Of a stretch of 64,000 nucleotides of DNA, positions 34,735-44,515 are shown piece by piece. The stretch spans positions 62,001 to 126,000 of the forward strand of contig NZ_JACLHY010000012.1 in NCBI RefSeq assembly GCF_014397245.1. The letters are read 5' to 3'. The DNA comes from Arenibacter arenosicollis (GTDB lineage Bacteria > Bacteroidota > Bacteroidia > Flavobacteriales > Flavobacteriaceae). A model generated the notes under the pieces. It worked only from the letters and a program-made list of their open reading frames with translations. It did no database searches and was not told where the DNA came from. The position numbers were made by a program, and so were the translations under genes. The stretch's first letter is position 1; every line of letters begins with the position of its first letter.

Positions 34735-37169
34735 TAAGCCGTTGGTTTTTTTCTAGATTTCCAATAGGTGTGTCCAATTCCAAAAAATAAAACGAGTGCC
34801 AATATTATAGAACTGGCCATAGTTATTTTTCCCCCAACTTGAATAAGGGTCGGCTCAAACTTAAATTCAATTTTATGTTTACCAGCAGGAATTTCCAATG
34901 CCCTTAGCACATAATTCACCTCAAAATGCTCCTTCAATTTGCCATCTATATAAGCATTCCAACCATGGGGATAGTACATTTCGGAAAATACGGCAATTCC
35001 CGGATAGGTATTATCGGAACTATAAGTCAAATGATTTGGCTTATATTGAGTAAGCTTTATAGTAGCAGAAGAATCTGCCTTGTAGTTAAGCTCTTTCAAA
35101 TTAGCAAATTTCGATTTATCAAAAACTGCTTTGTGCTTCACATCCAGAGTATTCAGGGCCATTATTTCATCATTGGAATTATAAACGGGCACCAATTCAT
35201 TAATAAACCAGGCATTACCATTGGCATCGGGATTTAGTGCTGGATAATTTCTACCCTCTTCGTCTTGCTGCACCACATATTTTACATTGAGCATACTTAA
35301 AACCCGAACGTTGTTCTTTGAGATGTGAAAGTCGAACAAGTTCTGGATACCTGCCGGTTTAGCAGCGTGGTAGCCCCAAATGGACTGGTGAAAATATGCG
35401 GTACGGCCTCCACCACCGATCTCGGAAGGGTCGTACACCCTAAATATAGTGGTATCCTTGGCAATCTGCTTGTCCATTTCAGTTTCCTGAAAAGGTTCCA
35501 GCATTCTGCGCTGTGCTACAAAATCATCTTCGTTTACATAACGCTTGGCAACACCTACCAAATCGAACAACAGCAGAACTCCTAAAATAACAATCGTTAG
35601 GTTCTGTTTTAATTTATCCTTTAGAAAGAACCAAATAACCAGAGCTGCTAAAGTAACATAGATCAATGACCGTAATATATCCGAGTTATAAACAGACTTG
35701 CGATCGGCTACAATTAGGGAAACAATGTCATCACCATAATACTGTCTATATGTTTCATCGCTCTGTCCTACAAAATCGAACATTCCTTTTACCAAAAAAA
35801 GTACTACTCCGATTCCCACAGAAATAAAAAAGGTGAGTTTTAAATTCTTTAGTTTCTTGGAAGTGTCCACCTTATTATCAAAAAGCTGTGCCAAAGCCAA
35901 GATGGCCAAAACAGGTACGCAAAGTTCAAGAATAACCTGAATGGAAGATACTGCCCTAAATTTATTGTATAGCGGAAAATAGTCGATCATTACATCCGTA
36001 AGCAGTCCAAAATTTTTGCCCCATGAAAGTAACAGTGCCATTATAGTGCCTCCCAAGAGCCACCATTTTACCTTTCCTTTAACCAAAAACAATCCTAAAA
36101 CAAAGAGAAAGAACACAATGGCCCCAATGTAGGCCGGAGCGGCAACAATAGGCTGGTCTCCCCAATACAAAGGCAATGAACTGGTAAAATCCAAAGCTTT
36201 GGTCCGTGATATTCCATTTTCCGTTAAAAAAGTATAGGTTTTGGAATCAGCTCCAAGGTCTTTGCCACCGGAACCTCCAAACAGTCTTGGAACGAACAGA
36301 TTTAAAGATTCAACAATACCGTAACTGAATTGGGTTATATATTCCCGATCTAGTCCTGAACCTATTTCCTTGGGTTCCCCATTGGCATTTATGGTAAGAT
36401 CGGATTTACCCCTTGTGCTCCAATCCGCATATTCCTTGGTAGCCATTAGACTCGTAGCATTGGCAGCAATACCAATCAACACTGCTATAACTAAGATTCC
36501 GACAGATATGCCAAAATGCTTCAATTTCTTTTCCTTAATGGCATCCACTAAATAAACACCTCCAAGAATAAGTACCAACAACATAAAGTAGTAGGTCATT
36601 TGATAATGGTTGGCTCCCACTTCCAATGCCATGGCAATTGCGGTAAGGAGAAAGCCCCAAAGATATTTCTTTCTAAAAACCAGAATAATCCCCCCTAGGA
36701 GCATAGGCATATACCCTATTGCATGGGCCTTCGCATTATGTCCAACCCCCAAAATAATAATCATATAAGTTGAAAAACCAAAAGCCAGAGCTCCCAGCAA
36801 CGCCAACTTATAATCAACCTTAAGGCAGCAGAGCAGAATATAAAAACCAATAAGATAAATAAAAAGATAATCGGCAGGTCTTGGTAAAAAACGGATTATT
36901 CGGTCCAATTTTTTCACGTAATCATGTGGATAATAGGCCCCTAACTGATAGGTAGGCATTCCGCCGAAGGCGCTATTGGTCCAATAAGGCTCCTCCCCTG
37001 TTTTCTTTCGAAAATCATTTTGCTCCTTGGCCATTCCCGTAAATTGAACAATATCGGATTGCTCTATCACCTTCCCTTGTAAGACAGGATGGAAATAAGC
37101 TAGTGCGACAACTATAAAAAATACGGTGACAAAAAAATGGATAAAAAAGGCTCTTAGACCGTTTCTCAT
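34734..37169 (-). CDS. YfhO family membrane protein
   Basis: 811 residues with about 12 or more membrane helices and a C-terminal extracytoplasmic domain ending before the last helix. The N-terminal block (YFHPVLQGKVIEQSDIVQFT), YWTNSAFGGMPTYQL, and the C-terminal YPGIAVFSEMYYPHGWNAYI and RALEIPAGKHKIEFKFEP are characteristic of YfhO proteins, which are GT-C-like and thought to glycosylate cell-surface polymers such as lipoteichoic acid in Gram-positives. Here it probably acts on a surface glycan together with the downstream transferase and flippase. Confidence 0.9.
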   Translation of the reverse strand: MRNGLRAFFIHFFVTVFFIVVALAYFHPVLQGKVIEQSDIVQFTGMAKEQNDFRKKTGEEPYWTNSAFGGMPTYQLGAYYPHDYVKKLDRIIRFLPRPADYLFIYLIGFYILLCCLKVDYKLALLGALAFGFSTYMIIILGVGHNAKAHAIGYMPMLLGGIILVFRKKYLWGFLLTAIAMALEVGANHYQMTYYFMLLVLILGGVYLVDAIKEKKLKHFGISVGILVIAVLIGIAANATSLMATKEYADWSTRGKSDLTINANGEPKEIGSGLDREYITQFSYGIVESLNLFVPRLFGGSGGKDLGADSKTYTFLTENGISRTKALDFTSSLPLYWGDQPIVAAPAYIGAIVFFLFVLGLFLVKGKVKWWLLGGTIMALLLSWGKNFGLLTDVMIDYFPLYNKFRAVSSIQVILELCVPVLAILALAQLFDNKVDTSKKLKNLKLTFFISVGIGVVLFLVKGMFDFVGQSDETYRQYYGDDIVSLIVADRKSVYNSDILRSLIYVTLAALVIWFFLKDKLKQNLTIVILGVLLLFDLVGVAKRYVNEDDFVAQRRMLEPFQETEMDKQIAKDTTIFRVYDPSEIGGGGRTAYFHQSIWGYHAAKPAGIQNLFDFHISKNNVRVLSMLNVKYVVQQDEEGRNYPALNPDANGNAWFINELVPVYNSNDEIMALNTLDVKHKAVFDKSKFANLKELNYKADSSATIKLTQYKPNHLTYSSDNTYPGIAVFSEMYYPHGWNAYIDGKLKEHFEVNYVLRALEIPAGKHKIEFKFEPTLIQVGGKITMASSIILALVLFFGIGHTYWKSRKKPTA

Positions 37170-37188
37170 GTTTGGTTATGGTAAAAGG

Positions 37189-37452
37189 TTATTCAATTTC
37201 CTCAAAATCTATATATTCTCCAACATTTTTTGAGGTGTTTTTTTTCTTGGTCGTTTTCTTCTCAATAATAACGTCGCCAATTTGCTCTTCGTTTGGATTG
37301 TTCTGTTGGGCAAAACCCTCAAACTTTTCCTTAAAATGTTCCTCCGTCTTCTTTGCGGCATACCTAAACATTCTAGGAGCAAACCATTTAGCTAGAATTT
37401 TAAGCAAATAGTATACTAAGAGTACAATTAGTATCGTTTTTAAAAAACCCAT
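37189..37452 (-). CDS. DUF4834 family small membrane protein
   Basis: 87 residues: one N-terminal helix (LKTILIVLLVYYLLKILAKW), a short FAPRMFRYAAKK stretch and a charged, Lys/Glu-rich tail. This is the DUF4834 pattern of flavobacteria. It ends 19 bases before the YfhO gene and is the probable first gene of that operon. No function is known. Confidence 0.85.
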   Translation of the reverse strand: MGFLKTILIVLLVYYLLKILAKWFAPRMFRYAAKKTEEHFKEKFEGFAQQNNPNEEQIGDVIIEKKTTKKKNTSKNVGEYIDFEEIE

Positions 37453-37540
37453 AATAAGTTGACAAATTTTATATCAAAAGTACAATTCTAACGTTGTAAT
37501 AATAGTGCAAAAGTCTTAAAATAATAATAAAATAGTACCT

Positions 37541-38617
37541 ATGGAATATAATGTTTCAATGAAACGCCTAATGAAAATGCTCTTTTTTGGAATTTTCACC
37601 ATTCCTTTGGTAGGTTTTTCCCAATATACCGATGTCATCAACTCCAACCGACCAGGCCTATCTGTAAGTGCATATGCTATTGGCACCAACGTTTTACAGG
37701 CCGAATTTGGTGTTGCATATGAACAACAGGACCATACAAGGCTGGCTACTGAATCCAATATTTTTGGGGCCGATCTTTCCTTGCGCTATGGTATTCTTTT
37801 CGAAACCCTGGAATTGAATTATGAAGGTACATTCGACAATCAAAATAAAACATATATCAACACTGGGGTAGAAATTAAGAACACCGATTTCTCCCGAAAC
37901 AGGATAGGGTTAAAATATTTAATTTACGACCCATTTAAGAATCCCGAAAATAATAAGCCTAATCTCTATAGTTGGAAGGCCAATTATGGTTTTAAGCTGA
38001 AAAACCTGATCCCAGCTATTTCGGTCTACGCAGGTGCCAATTTTGTTCTCGGCGACAATCCCTTTTATAGTGGTGACCCCATAGTCTCCCCAAGGGTAAT
38101 GGTGGCGACCCAAAGTAGACTTACACCAAGATTTGTCCTTATTTCCAACATCGCCTATGACAGATTGGGCACGGATTTCCCTGAATGGAATTATACGGTG
38201 TCCTTATCCCATGCCTTTAGGGATCCTAAATGGAGTGTTTTTGTAGAAAACCAAGGTATAAAAAGTGATAGGTACTCGGACGTACTTTTACGAGGTGGCG
38301 TTGCCCATTTGTTGGGTGAAAATATGCAGGTAGATATGAACCTAGGGGCCAGTTTTAAAAATACGCCCAGTAGGATTTTTGCCGCAATGGGCTTTTCCTA
38401 TAGGATAGATATGCACAGGGATAAGGTGAAAGCCATTGAAGATCAAGATGCAGGGGAAAATGGAGGTCCTATTGGCAAGAACGCGATGAAGAAAAAGAAA
38501 AAAGGAAAAAACAAAGGCTCAGGTGCCGAGGATATAGACTTAGGACCCACAAAGAAACAATTGAGAAAATTGAAGAAAAAGCAAAAGAATAGGGACGATT
38601 CTGATATAGATTTCTAA
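37541..38617 (+). CDS. outer-membrane channel-like protein (phenol-degradation MetA type)
   Basis: 358 residues. A signal peptide ends near LVGFSQ; the in-frame ATG at 37559 (MKRLMKMLFF) is an equally good or better start. The mature chain has alternating hydrophobic strands and the block QYTDVINSNRPGLSVSAYAI, matching the transporter (MetA-pathway phenol degradation) beta-barrel family. The last 50 or so residues are a Lys-rich soluble tail (KKKKKGKNKG, KKQLRKLKKKQ), unusual for a barrel C-terminus. Substrate unknown. Confidence 0.78.
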   Translation: MEYNVSMKRLMKMLFFGIFTIPLVGFSQYTDVINSNRPGLSVSAYAIGTNVLQAEFGVAYEQQDHTRLATESNIFGADLSLRYGILFETLELNYEGTFDNQNKTYINTGVEIKNTDFSRNRIGLKYLIYDPFKNPENNKPNLYSWKANYGFKLKNLIPAISVYAGANFVLGDNPFYSGDPIVSPRVMVATQSRLTPRFVLISNIAYDRLGTDFPEWNYTVSLSHAFRDPKWSVFVENQGIKSDRYSDVLLRGGVAHLLGENMQVDMNLGASFKNTPSRIFAAMGFSYRIDMHRDKVKAIEDQDAGENGGPIGKNAMKKKKKGKNKGSGAEDIDLGPTKKQLRKLKKKQKNRDDSDIDF

Positions 38618-38685
38618 CAAAACAACATTTGTACTTTTTCCTATAGATTAATATTGCTAATATTGAACCATACAAGAAATGTAGT

Positions 38686-39804
38686 ATGGTTACTCTAAAA
38701 GAAGCAAAAACAAAATCGGAACTTAAGGATTTCGTGAAATTCCCGTTTTCACTATATAAGGATTCCCTATATTGGGTTCCTCCTATCATCAACGATGAGC
38801 TGGAGTCTTTTGATAAAAGCAAAAATCCCGTTTTTAAGGATGCGGATGCTTGGTTTTACCTTGCCTATAAGGAGAACAAAATTGTGGGCAGGGTGGCTGC
38901 CATTGTCAATAGACTGGAAGTAGAACAACAGCAAGTAAAAAAAATGCGATTTGGTTGGTTCGATTTCGTAGATGATTATGAAGTTACGGAGGCCCTCTTC
39001 AATAAAGTTGCTGAAATTGGAAAAGAACATAAGCTATCTTATATGGAAGGACCTGTGGGTTTTTCCAACTTGGACAAGGTTGGTGTACTAACTGAAGGTT
39101 TTGATGAGATAGGCACTATGATTACCTGGTATAACCATCCGTATTATGCAAACCATTTTGAACGCTTTGGGTTTGTAAAGGAGAAGGAATACATGGAAAA
39201 TAAATTCCCCTTTAGCAATGCGGAACCCAAATTCTTTGAAAAGGCAAACGACTTGGTTAAAAAAAGGTACGGTGTTAAGGCACTTAACTTTTCTAAAACC
39301 AAGGATGTACTTCCCATGGCGGATAAAATGTTCGATCTTTTTAATGAGTCCTATTCCTCCCTTTCTTCCTTCGTACCCATTACTGACATTCAAAAAGAAT
39401 ACTTCAAGAAAAAATATATCAGTTTTATAAATCCCGAGTATATTAAATTTATTTTGGATAAGGATGATAATTTGATCGCTTTCGGAATAGTGATGCCTTC
39501 GTTTTCCAAAGCCTTGCAGAAAGCTAACGGAAAATTGTTCCCTTTCGGCATATTCCATTTACTAAACGCGAAGAAAAACAGTAAAGAGGTTATATTTTAC
39601 TTGATAGGGGTACATCCAGAATATCAAAACAAAGGGGTTACAGCCGTTATGTTCAGTGAATATCACAAAACTTTCACACAAAAGGGTATTGAGAATTGTG
39701 TAAGGACACCCGAATTGGAGGAAAATGTGGCTATTCGCCAATTATGGAAACATTTCGACCCAAAAATATATAAGCGAAGAAGGACCTACAGAAAAGATTT
39801 GTAA
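38686..39804 (+). CDS. GNAT-like N-acetyltransferase family protein
   Basis: 372 residues. The C-terminal third has an acetyl-CoA-binding type stretch, FYLIGVHPEYQNKGVTAVMF, fitting the (Q/R)xxGx(G/A) loop of GNAT enzymes. The N-terminal half (FPFSLYKDSLYWVPPIINDE, DAWFYLAYKENKIVGRVAAI) is typical of the larger uncharacterised GNAT-related proteins of Bacteroidota. Substrate unknown. It is 68 bases after the outer-membrane protein gene and is closed by a terminator. Confidence 0.75.
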   Translation: MVTLKEAKTKSELKDFVKFPFSLYKDSLYWVPPIINDELESFDKSKNPVFKDADAWFYLAYKENKIVGRVAAIVNRLEVEQQQVKKMRFGWFDFVDDYEVTEALFNKVAEIGKEHKLSYMEGPVGFSNLDKVGVLTEGFDEIGTMITWYNHPYYANHFERFGFVKEKEYMENKFPFSNAEPKFFEKANDLVKKRYGVKALNFSKTKDVLPMADKMFDLFNESYSSLSSFVPITDIQKEYFKKKYISFINPEYIKFILDKDDNLIAFGIVMPSFSKALQKANGKLFPFGIFHLLNAKKNSKEVIFYLIGVHPEYQNKGVTAVMFSEYHKTFTQKGIENCVRTPELEENVAIRQLWKHFDPKIYKRRRTYRKDL

Positions 39805-39842
39805 TCTAATTTGCGTGAGCTGCCAAAGGTTCTCCCAAATAT

Positions 39843-39875
39843 AAAAGCCAACTTAAAATAATAAGTTGGCTTTTT
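39843..39875 (+). terminator. terminator after the GNAT-like gene
   Basis: AAAAGCCAACTTA (39843-39855) pairs with TAAGTTGGCTTTT (39862-39874) across a 6-base loop, then T residues. Perfect 13-bp stem. Confidence 0.9.
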
Positions 39876-39953
39876 ATATAAATGTTGAAATAGTTTTGTT
39901 CCGCCTTTAGTATTGCCAATGACTAGGCCTTACATCCGGCTTTTGGAACAATA

Positions 39954-41048
39954 CTATACGTTGAACCTAAAATGCATTACATCACCATCCTTAACGATAT
40001 ACTCTTTTCCTTCTACCCGCATTTTCCCAGCTTCTTTAACCTTGGCTTCACTTCCGAAAGAAACAAAATCATTATAGGCAATAACTTCTGCACGGATGAA
40101 CCCTTTTTCAAAATCGGTATGAATTACTCCTGCTGCCTGTGGTGCAGTAGCACCCACTGGAATTGTCCAAGCGCGTACTTCCTTTACACCTGCCGTAAAA
40201 TAAGTCTCCAAATTCAATAATTTATAGGCTCCCCTAATTAATTTAGCTGAACCAGGCTCTGTAAGTCCCAAATCTTCCAAGAACATTTGTCGCTCCTCAT
40301 AACTCTCCAATTCCGTAATATCCGCTTCTGTACCCACGGCCAAAAAGATAACCTCGGCATTTTCATTGGCAACGGCCGCTTTAACCTGTTCCACATAGGC
40401 GTTACCGGTTGTAGCTGCATCTTCATCCACATTACAAACATACATTACAGGCTTATCGGTAATGAACTGTAAGGGCTTCACAAACTCCGCACGATCATCT
40501 ATATTAATATCTAGAGCCCGTACCGACGTTCCGGTTTCAAGTCCCTGCTTTATCTTTAATAGAACTGCTTCCTCTTTCTGCGCTTCCTTATTTCCAGTTT
40601 TGGCAGCTCGTTTTACTTTTTCAAGCTTTTTATCTACAGTCTCCAAATCCTTCAATTGCAATTCGATATCAATGGTTTCCTTATCCCTTACTGGGTTGAC
40701 CGAACCATCGACATGAACAATATTCTCATTATCAAAACAACGTAGCACATGCAAAATTGCATCTGTTTCCCTGATATTACCCAAAAACTGGTTACCAAGG
40801 CCTTCGCCCTTGCTGGCTCCTTTAACCAAACCCGCAATATCCACAATTTCCACAGTTGCAGGCAATACCCGTTCTGGAACTACAAGTTCTTCCAACTTCT
40901 GCAATCTGGTGTCCGGTACATTTACAACCCCAATATTGGGCTCAATGGTACAAAAAGGAAAATTGGCACTTTGTGCCTTCGCATTGGACAAACAATTAAA
41001 AAGGGTGGATTTTCCTACATTGGGCAATCCTACAATACCTGCTTTCAT
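39954..41048 (-). CDS. ychF: GTP/ATP-binding protein YchF (OLA1)
   Basis: 364 residues from the ATG at 41048 ([18 protein letters not shown]); the frame extends to a TTG at 41060, which I reject. G1 is [10 protein letters not shown]3 [17 protein letters not shown], and the specificity loop is NVDE (in YVCNVDEDA) rather than NKxD, as known for this ATP-preferring member. The C-terminal TGS-like domain ends in [18 protein letters not shown]. YchF binds the ribosome and is linked to oxidative stress and translation control. Confidence 0.97.
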   Translation of the reverse strand: MKAGIVGLPNVGKSTLFNCLSNAKAQSANFPFCTIEPNIGVVNVPDTRLQKLEELVVPERVLPATVEIVDIAGLVKGASKGEGLGNQFLGNIRETDAILHVLRCFDNENIVHVDGSVNPVRDKETIDIELQLKDLETVDKKLEKVKRAAKTGNKEAQKEEAVLLKIKQGLETGTSVRALDINIDDRAEFVKPLQFITDKPVMYVCNVDEDAATTGNAYVEQVKAAVANENAEVIFLAVGTEADITELESYEERQMFLEDLGLTEPGSAKLIRGAYKLLNLETYFTAGVKEVRAWTIPVGATAPQAAGVIHTDFEKGFIRAEVIAYNDFVSFGSEAKVKEAGKMRVEGKEYIVKDGDVMHFRFNV

Positions 41049-41116
41049 GGTCAAGATCAATTACAAACTGGAACCGTAGACTAAAACCTATTTCCCAGCT
41101 TTTTTTTTAACAGCTG

Positions 41117-41124
41117 CAAAGATA
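41117..41124 (-). promoter_or_regulatory. -7 box of the ychF promoter
   Basis: Minus strand TATCTTTG, full match to consensus, about 69 bases upstream of the ychF start. Confidence 0.6.
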
Positions 41125-41164
41125 CTATTTATGTCCATTTATAAACATACATTGCCAATGTTAA

Positions 41165-41187
41165 TTAGGTAAAAATAAATTACCTAA
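41165..41187. promoter_or_regulatory. palindrome upstream of the TonB receptor
   Basis: TTAGGTAA (41165-41172) and TTACCTAA (41180-41187) form a perfect 8-bp inverted repeat with a 7-base spacer, 31 bases before the receptor start. Possible operator. Confidence 0.4.
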
Positions 41188-41218
41188 ATTTAAATGTAAA
41201 ACACTTAAAATCATTAAT

Positions 41219-43894
41219 ATGAAAAAATTCTATTTATTGACGCTTCTATTGTTGGGCAATCTAACCTTATTGGTTGCACAAAATTCTGTGTCGGGCAACG
41301 TTACGGATGACAGTGGCGAACCCTTAGTTGGTGTAAACATTGTAGAAAAAGGTACCACCAATGGAACAACAACGGACTTTGATGGGAATTATCAAATATC
41401 CGTATTCGATAATGCCATCCTCGTCTTTAGCTATATAGGTTATAACACCCAAGAGGAAGTTGTTTCGGGGAAATCGGTCATCAATGTATCATTGGCTGGA
41501 GGAATGATGCTGGACGAGGTTCAATTGGTGGGATCTAGAAGTCCTAAACGAACCTCAACAGATACCGCGGTACCAGTAGACGTAATCGACATTGCAGAAA
41601 TTGCAACCCAAACTGGTCGTGTTGAAGTAAATGAACTTTTGCAGTATGCCGCTCCTTCCTTCAACGCCAATAAGCAATCCGGATCGGATGGCGCAGACCA
41701 TATAGATCCGGCAACGCTAAGAGGATTGGGACCCGATCAAACCTTGGTACTAATAAACGGAAAAAGAAGGCATCAATCCTCCTTGATCAATATTTTTGGA
41801 ACTAGGGGACGTGGAAATACGGGAACCGATTTAAATGCTATTCCAGCATCTTCTATTAAACGAATAGAAATATTGCGCGATGGTGCTGCTGCCCAATATG
41901 GCTCCGATGCCATAGCGGGGGTAATTAATATTGTCTTAAAAGACCAAACGGATGAAGTATCAGGATTTGTGAGTTATGGAGCTTACAATACCAATGCCAA
42001 AGGGGATTTTCCTGCCGGAACACCCAATACAGATGGCAACCGTTTAGATACAGAGAGGGACGGCAATGCCATTGGTAGCGATAAAAGTTTTGATGGAGGC
42101 TCTTTAAAAGCGGGAGTCAATTTTGGAACGGCCATAGGGAACGATGGTGGATTTGTTAATGTCACCACAGAATATATCAGCAAGAACAAGACGTTGCGAC
42201 CAGGGTTCGATTTTAGGAGAGGCTTTGGGGAAGCGGCCATAGATGGATTTAATTTAATGGTGAATGCCTCTGTCCCCCTTTCCGATAATTCAGAAGTATA
42301 TGCTTTTGGTGGCAGGAACTATAGGGATACAGATGCCTACGCCTTTACAAGAAATGGTGGAAATAGGGTAATCCCTTCTATATACCCCAACGGCTTTACA
42401 CCAAGAATCACCTCCAACATCATAGACAATTCCTTTTCGGCCGGCTTTAAAACAGAATTGGCTAATGGCTGGAAAGTGGATATCAGCAATACCTATGGGA
42501 AAAACAATTTTCATTATTTCATTCAAGGAACCCTTAATGCTTCCTTGGAGGATGTATCCCCCACCGATTTTGATGCAGGGGGGCATAGCCTGACACAAAA
42601 CACGGTGAATTTGGATTTTTCAAAATATTATGAGGATGTTTTGGAAGGAATGAACCTGGCTTTTGGCGCCGAATATAGAACCGAAAATTTCATCATATTT
42701 GCCGGCGAGGAAGGTTCTTGGGGCACTTATGACGTAAATGGTCTGTTGATAACAGACCCTGCCAATCAGACCCAACCTACAGATCCAGACTCGGGCGATG
42801 CACGTCCGGGCGGTTCACAAGGATTCCCAGGATATAGTCCTAAAAACGAAGTAGATAGAAGTAGAAGTAATTTTTCTCTCTACGCAGATGCCGAGTTCGA
42901 CCTTACTGAAATTTTCTTATTAAGTGCTGCAGCGCGTTTTGAAAATTTTAGTGATTTTGGAAGTACCCTGAACGGGAAATTGGCCGCTAGATTAAAAGCG
43001 TCCGACAACGTAAATATTAGGGGGTCTGTAAGTACAGGTTTTAGGGCTCCTTCCTTGGCCCAAAAATATTACAACCTACAGTTTACAAATTTTGTGGGAG
43101 GCGCCGCATTGGAGTCCTTATTATCCCCCAACAATAGTCCAGTAACCGCCTCGTTTGGAATAGACCAATTAAAAGAAGAAAAGGCACTTAATGCCGGTTT
43201 AGGTTTTACAGCAACTTTCGGGGACTTCACCGCTACAGTAGATGGATATTATATTAAGGTAGACGATAGGATAGTACTAACAGGTAATTTTGATGCCCCA
43301 CAGATTCCCAACGTGGAAGCCGCGCAGTTCTTTGTCAATGGCGTGGATACCAAAACCACTGGATTGGATATTGTATTGGCCTGGAAGAAGAACTTCGATG
43401 ACAATAGACTATCGGCGACTTTTACAGGTAATATAAATGACATGAAGATCGACAAGGTTAATAATGGAAATTTGGACGAGCAAACCTTTTTTGGAGAAAG
43501 GGATAAGGGGTTTTTATTAGCCTCGGCCCCTAAAAGTAAATTTACCCTAAATATGAATTACAAGAAGGACAAATTTGATGCGGGGCTGGCTTTTACCCAT
43601 TTTAGCAAGGTAGAATTATTGGATTATCAGATGTTGGAACCCACCGCGGATTACGATAGTTTTGCTGACCAAATAAATCAGGCAACGGATACCTATGACG
43701 CCAGACTGATTACAGATCTAGTTTTTGGTTATGAATTGTGCGATGGTCTCAAATTAAATGTTGGTGCCAACAACCTTTTTAATGTGTATCCAGATCAACA
43801 GGACGATTGGGTAGAAGGTGGTGGATACTGGGACTCCGTACAAATGGGATTTGGAGGAGCGTATTACTATGCCAAAATAGGATTTACATTTTAG
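41219..43894 (+). CDS. TonB-dependent outer-membrane receptor
   Basis: 891 residues. A signal peptide (MKKFYLLTLLLLGNLTLLVA) is followed by a carboxypeptidase-D-like domain (SVSGNVTDDSGEPLVGVNIV), a plug domain with TLRGLGPDQTLVLINGKRRH and RIEILRDGAAAQYGSDAIAG, and a beta-barrel ending in the aromatic residue of YYYAKIGFTF. These receptors import large or scarce ligands with TonB energy. No SusD partner is next to it, so it is not a SusCD glycan system. The ligand is unknown. A palindrome precedes it and a strong terminator follows. Confidence 0.95.
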   Translation: MKKFYLLTLLLLGNLTLLVAQNSVSGNVTDDSGEPLVGVNIVEKGTTNGTTTDFDGNYQISVFDNAILVFSYIGYNTQEEVVSGKSVINVSLAGGMMLDEVQLVGSRSPKRTSTDTAVPVDVIDIAEIATQTGRVEVNELLQYAAPSFNANKQSGSDGADHIDPATLRGLGPDQTLVLINGKRRHQSSLINIFGTRGRGNTGTDLNAIPASSIKRIEILRDGAAAQYGSDAIAGVINIVLKDQTDEVSGFVSYGAYNTNAKGDFPAGTPNTDGNRLDTERDGNAIGSDKSFDGGSLKAGVNFGTAIGNDGGFVNVTTEYISKNKTLRPGFDFRRGFGEAAIDGFNLMVNASVPLSDNSEVYAFGGRNYRDTDAYAFTRNGGNRVIPSIYPNGFTPRITSNIIDNSFSAGFKTELANGWKVDISNTYGKNNFHYFIQGTLNASLEDVSPTDFDAGGHSLTQNTVNLDFSKYYEDVLEGMNLAFGAEYRTENFIIFAGEEGSWGTYDVNGLLITDPANQTQPTDPDSGDARPGGSQGFPGYSPKNEVDRSRSNFSLYADAEFDLTEIFLLSAAARFENFSDFGSTLNGKLAARLKASDNVNIRGSVSTGFRAPSLAQKYYNLQFTNFVGGAALESLLSPNNSPVTASFGIDQLKEEKALNAGLGFTATFGDFTATVDGYYIKVDDRIVLTGNFDAPQIPNVEAAQFFVNGVDTKTTGLDIVLAWKKNFDDNRLSATFTGNINDMKIDKVNNGNLDEQTFFGERDKGFLLASAPKSKFTLNMNYKKDKFDAGLAFTHFSKVELLDYQMLEPTADYDSFADQINQATDTYDARLITDLVFGYELCDGLKLNVGANNLFNVYPDQQDDWVEGGGYWDSVQMGFGGAYYYAKIGFTF

Positions 43895-43915
43895 ATAAAC
43901 AAAACACCAAAATGC

Positions 43916-43946
43916 AAAAAGGTTGCCTTTACAGGCAACCTTTTTT
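43916..43946 (+). terminator. terminator of the TonB receptor gene
   Basis: AAAAAGGTTGCC pairs with GGCAACCTTTTT across TTTACA, then a T tract. Perfect 12-bp stem. Confidence 0.9.
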
Positions 43947-44078
43947 ATTTCATAAAATTCAACAACCCTCACTCCTTAGGAGGAATTATTCCAAAATCCC
44001 CCCCCAACAACCTATTGAAAAATAAATAATCAACCCATAAATCTGGAAAGGGACTGCTGAAAAATATAATTAAATGAC

Positions 44079-44429
44079 CTACTCAGGGTGCATAAAACGT
44101 TGTTTGCCCAAAAGTACTTCTTCAGACTCCACGTGGTCGTCATCCGGGATACAACAATCTACAGGACAAACCGCAGCACACTGGGGCTCATCATGAAAAC
44201 CTTTACATTCCGTACACTTGTCCGGAACAATAAAATATATCTCGTCGCTTACTGGCTCCTGTGATTCGTCGGCATCAACTGCTTTACCATTAGGCAGTAC
44301 TACATTACCCTTTAAAAGGGTTCCGTCACTATAACGCCAATCATCCGCACCTTCATAAATTGCAGTATTTGGACATTCTGGTTCACAAGCTCCACAATTT
44401 ATGCACTCATCTGTTATTATAATTGCCAT
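44079..44429 (-). CDS. 2[4Fe-4S] dicluster ferredoxin
   Basis: 116 residues. The first cluster motif is [12 protein letters not shown] (C9, C12, C15, C19) and the second is [20 protein letters not shown], with an eight-residue gap in place of the usual two, as in Alvin-type ferredoxins. About 45 residues with a long acidic stretch separate the two motifs. It should carry low-potential electrons. It is divergent from the acyl-CoA reductase gene, and their -7 boxes lie 2 bases apart. Confidence 0.92.
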   Translation of the reverse strand: MAIIITDECINCGACEPECPNTAIYEGADDWRYSDGTLLKGNVVLPNGKAVDADESQEPVSDEIYFIVPDKCTECKGFHDEPQCAAVCPVDCCIPDDDHVESEEVLLGKQRFMHPE

Positions 44430-44469
44430 ATTTTTCTATTTCTTTATGCTGATTTAATTTCAGTATCAA

Positions 44470-44477
44470 TACTTTTG
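44470..44477 (+). promoter_or_regulatory. -7 box of the acyl-CoA reductase promoter
   Basis: TACTTTTG matches TAnnTTTG, 38 bases before the ATG at 44516. It faces the minus-strand ferredoxin promoter. Confidence 0.5.
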
Positions 44478-44479
44478 TA

Positions 44480-44511
44480 CAAAGGTAAAGCCTAATAAAA
44501 TCTTTTACAAA
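44480..44511 (-). promoter_or_regulatory. ferredoxin promoter
   Basis: On the minus strand, TTTG, a 20-base spacer and TACCTTTG (the -7 box is 44487-44480) match both consensus elements. The transcription start would lie within the opposing promoter. Confidence 0.65.
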
Positions 44512-44515
44512 TATA

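Noticed and set aside
41048-41060. TTG start for ychF
   Set aside because: The family begins [10 protein letters not shown], which is the ATG at 41048.
41219-43894. SusC-type glycan importer
   Set aside because: No SusD lipoprotein gene lies next to it, so a glycan-utilisation locus is not supported.
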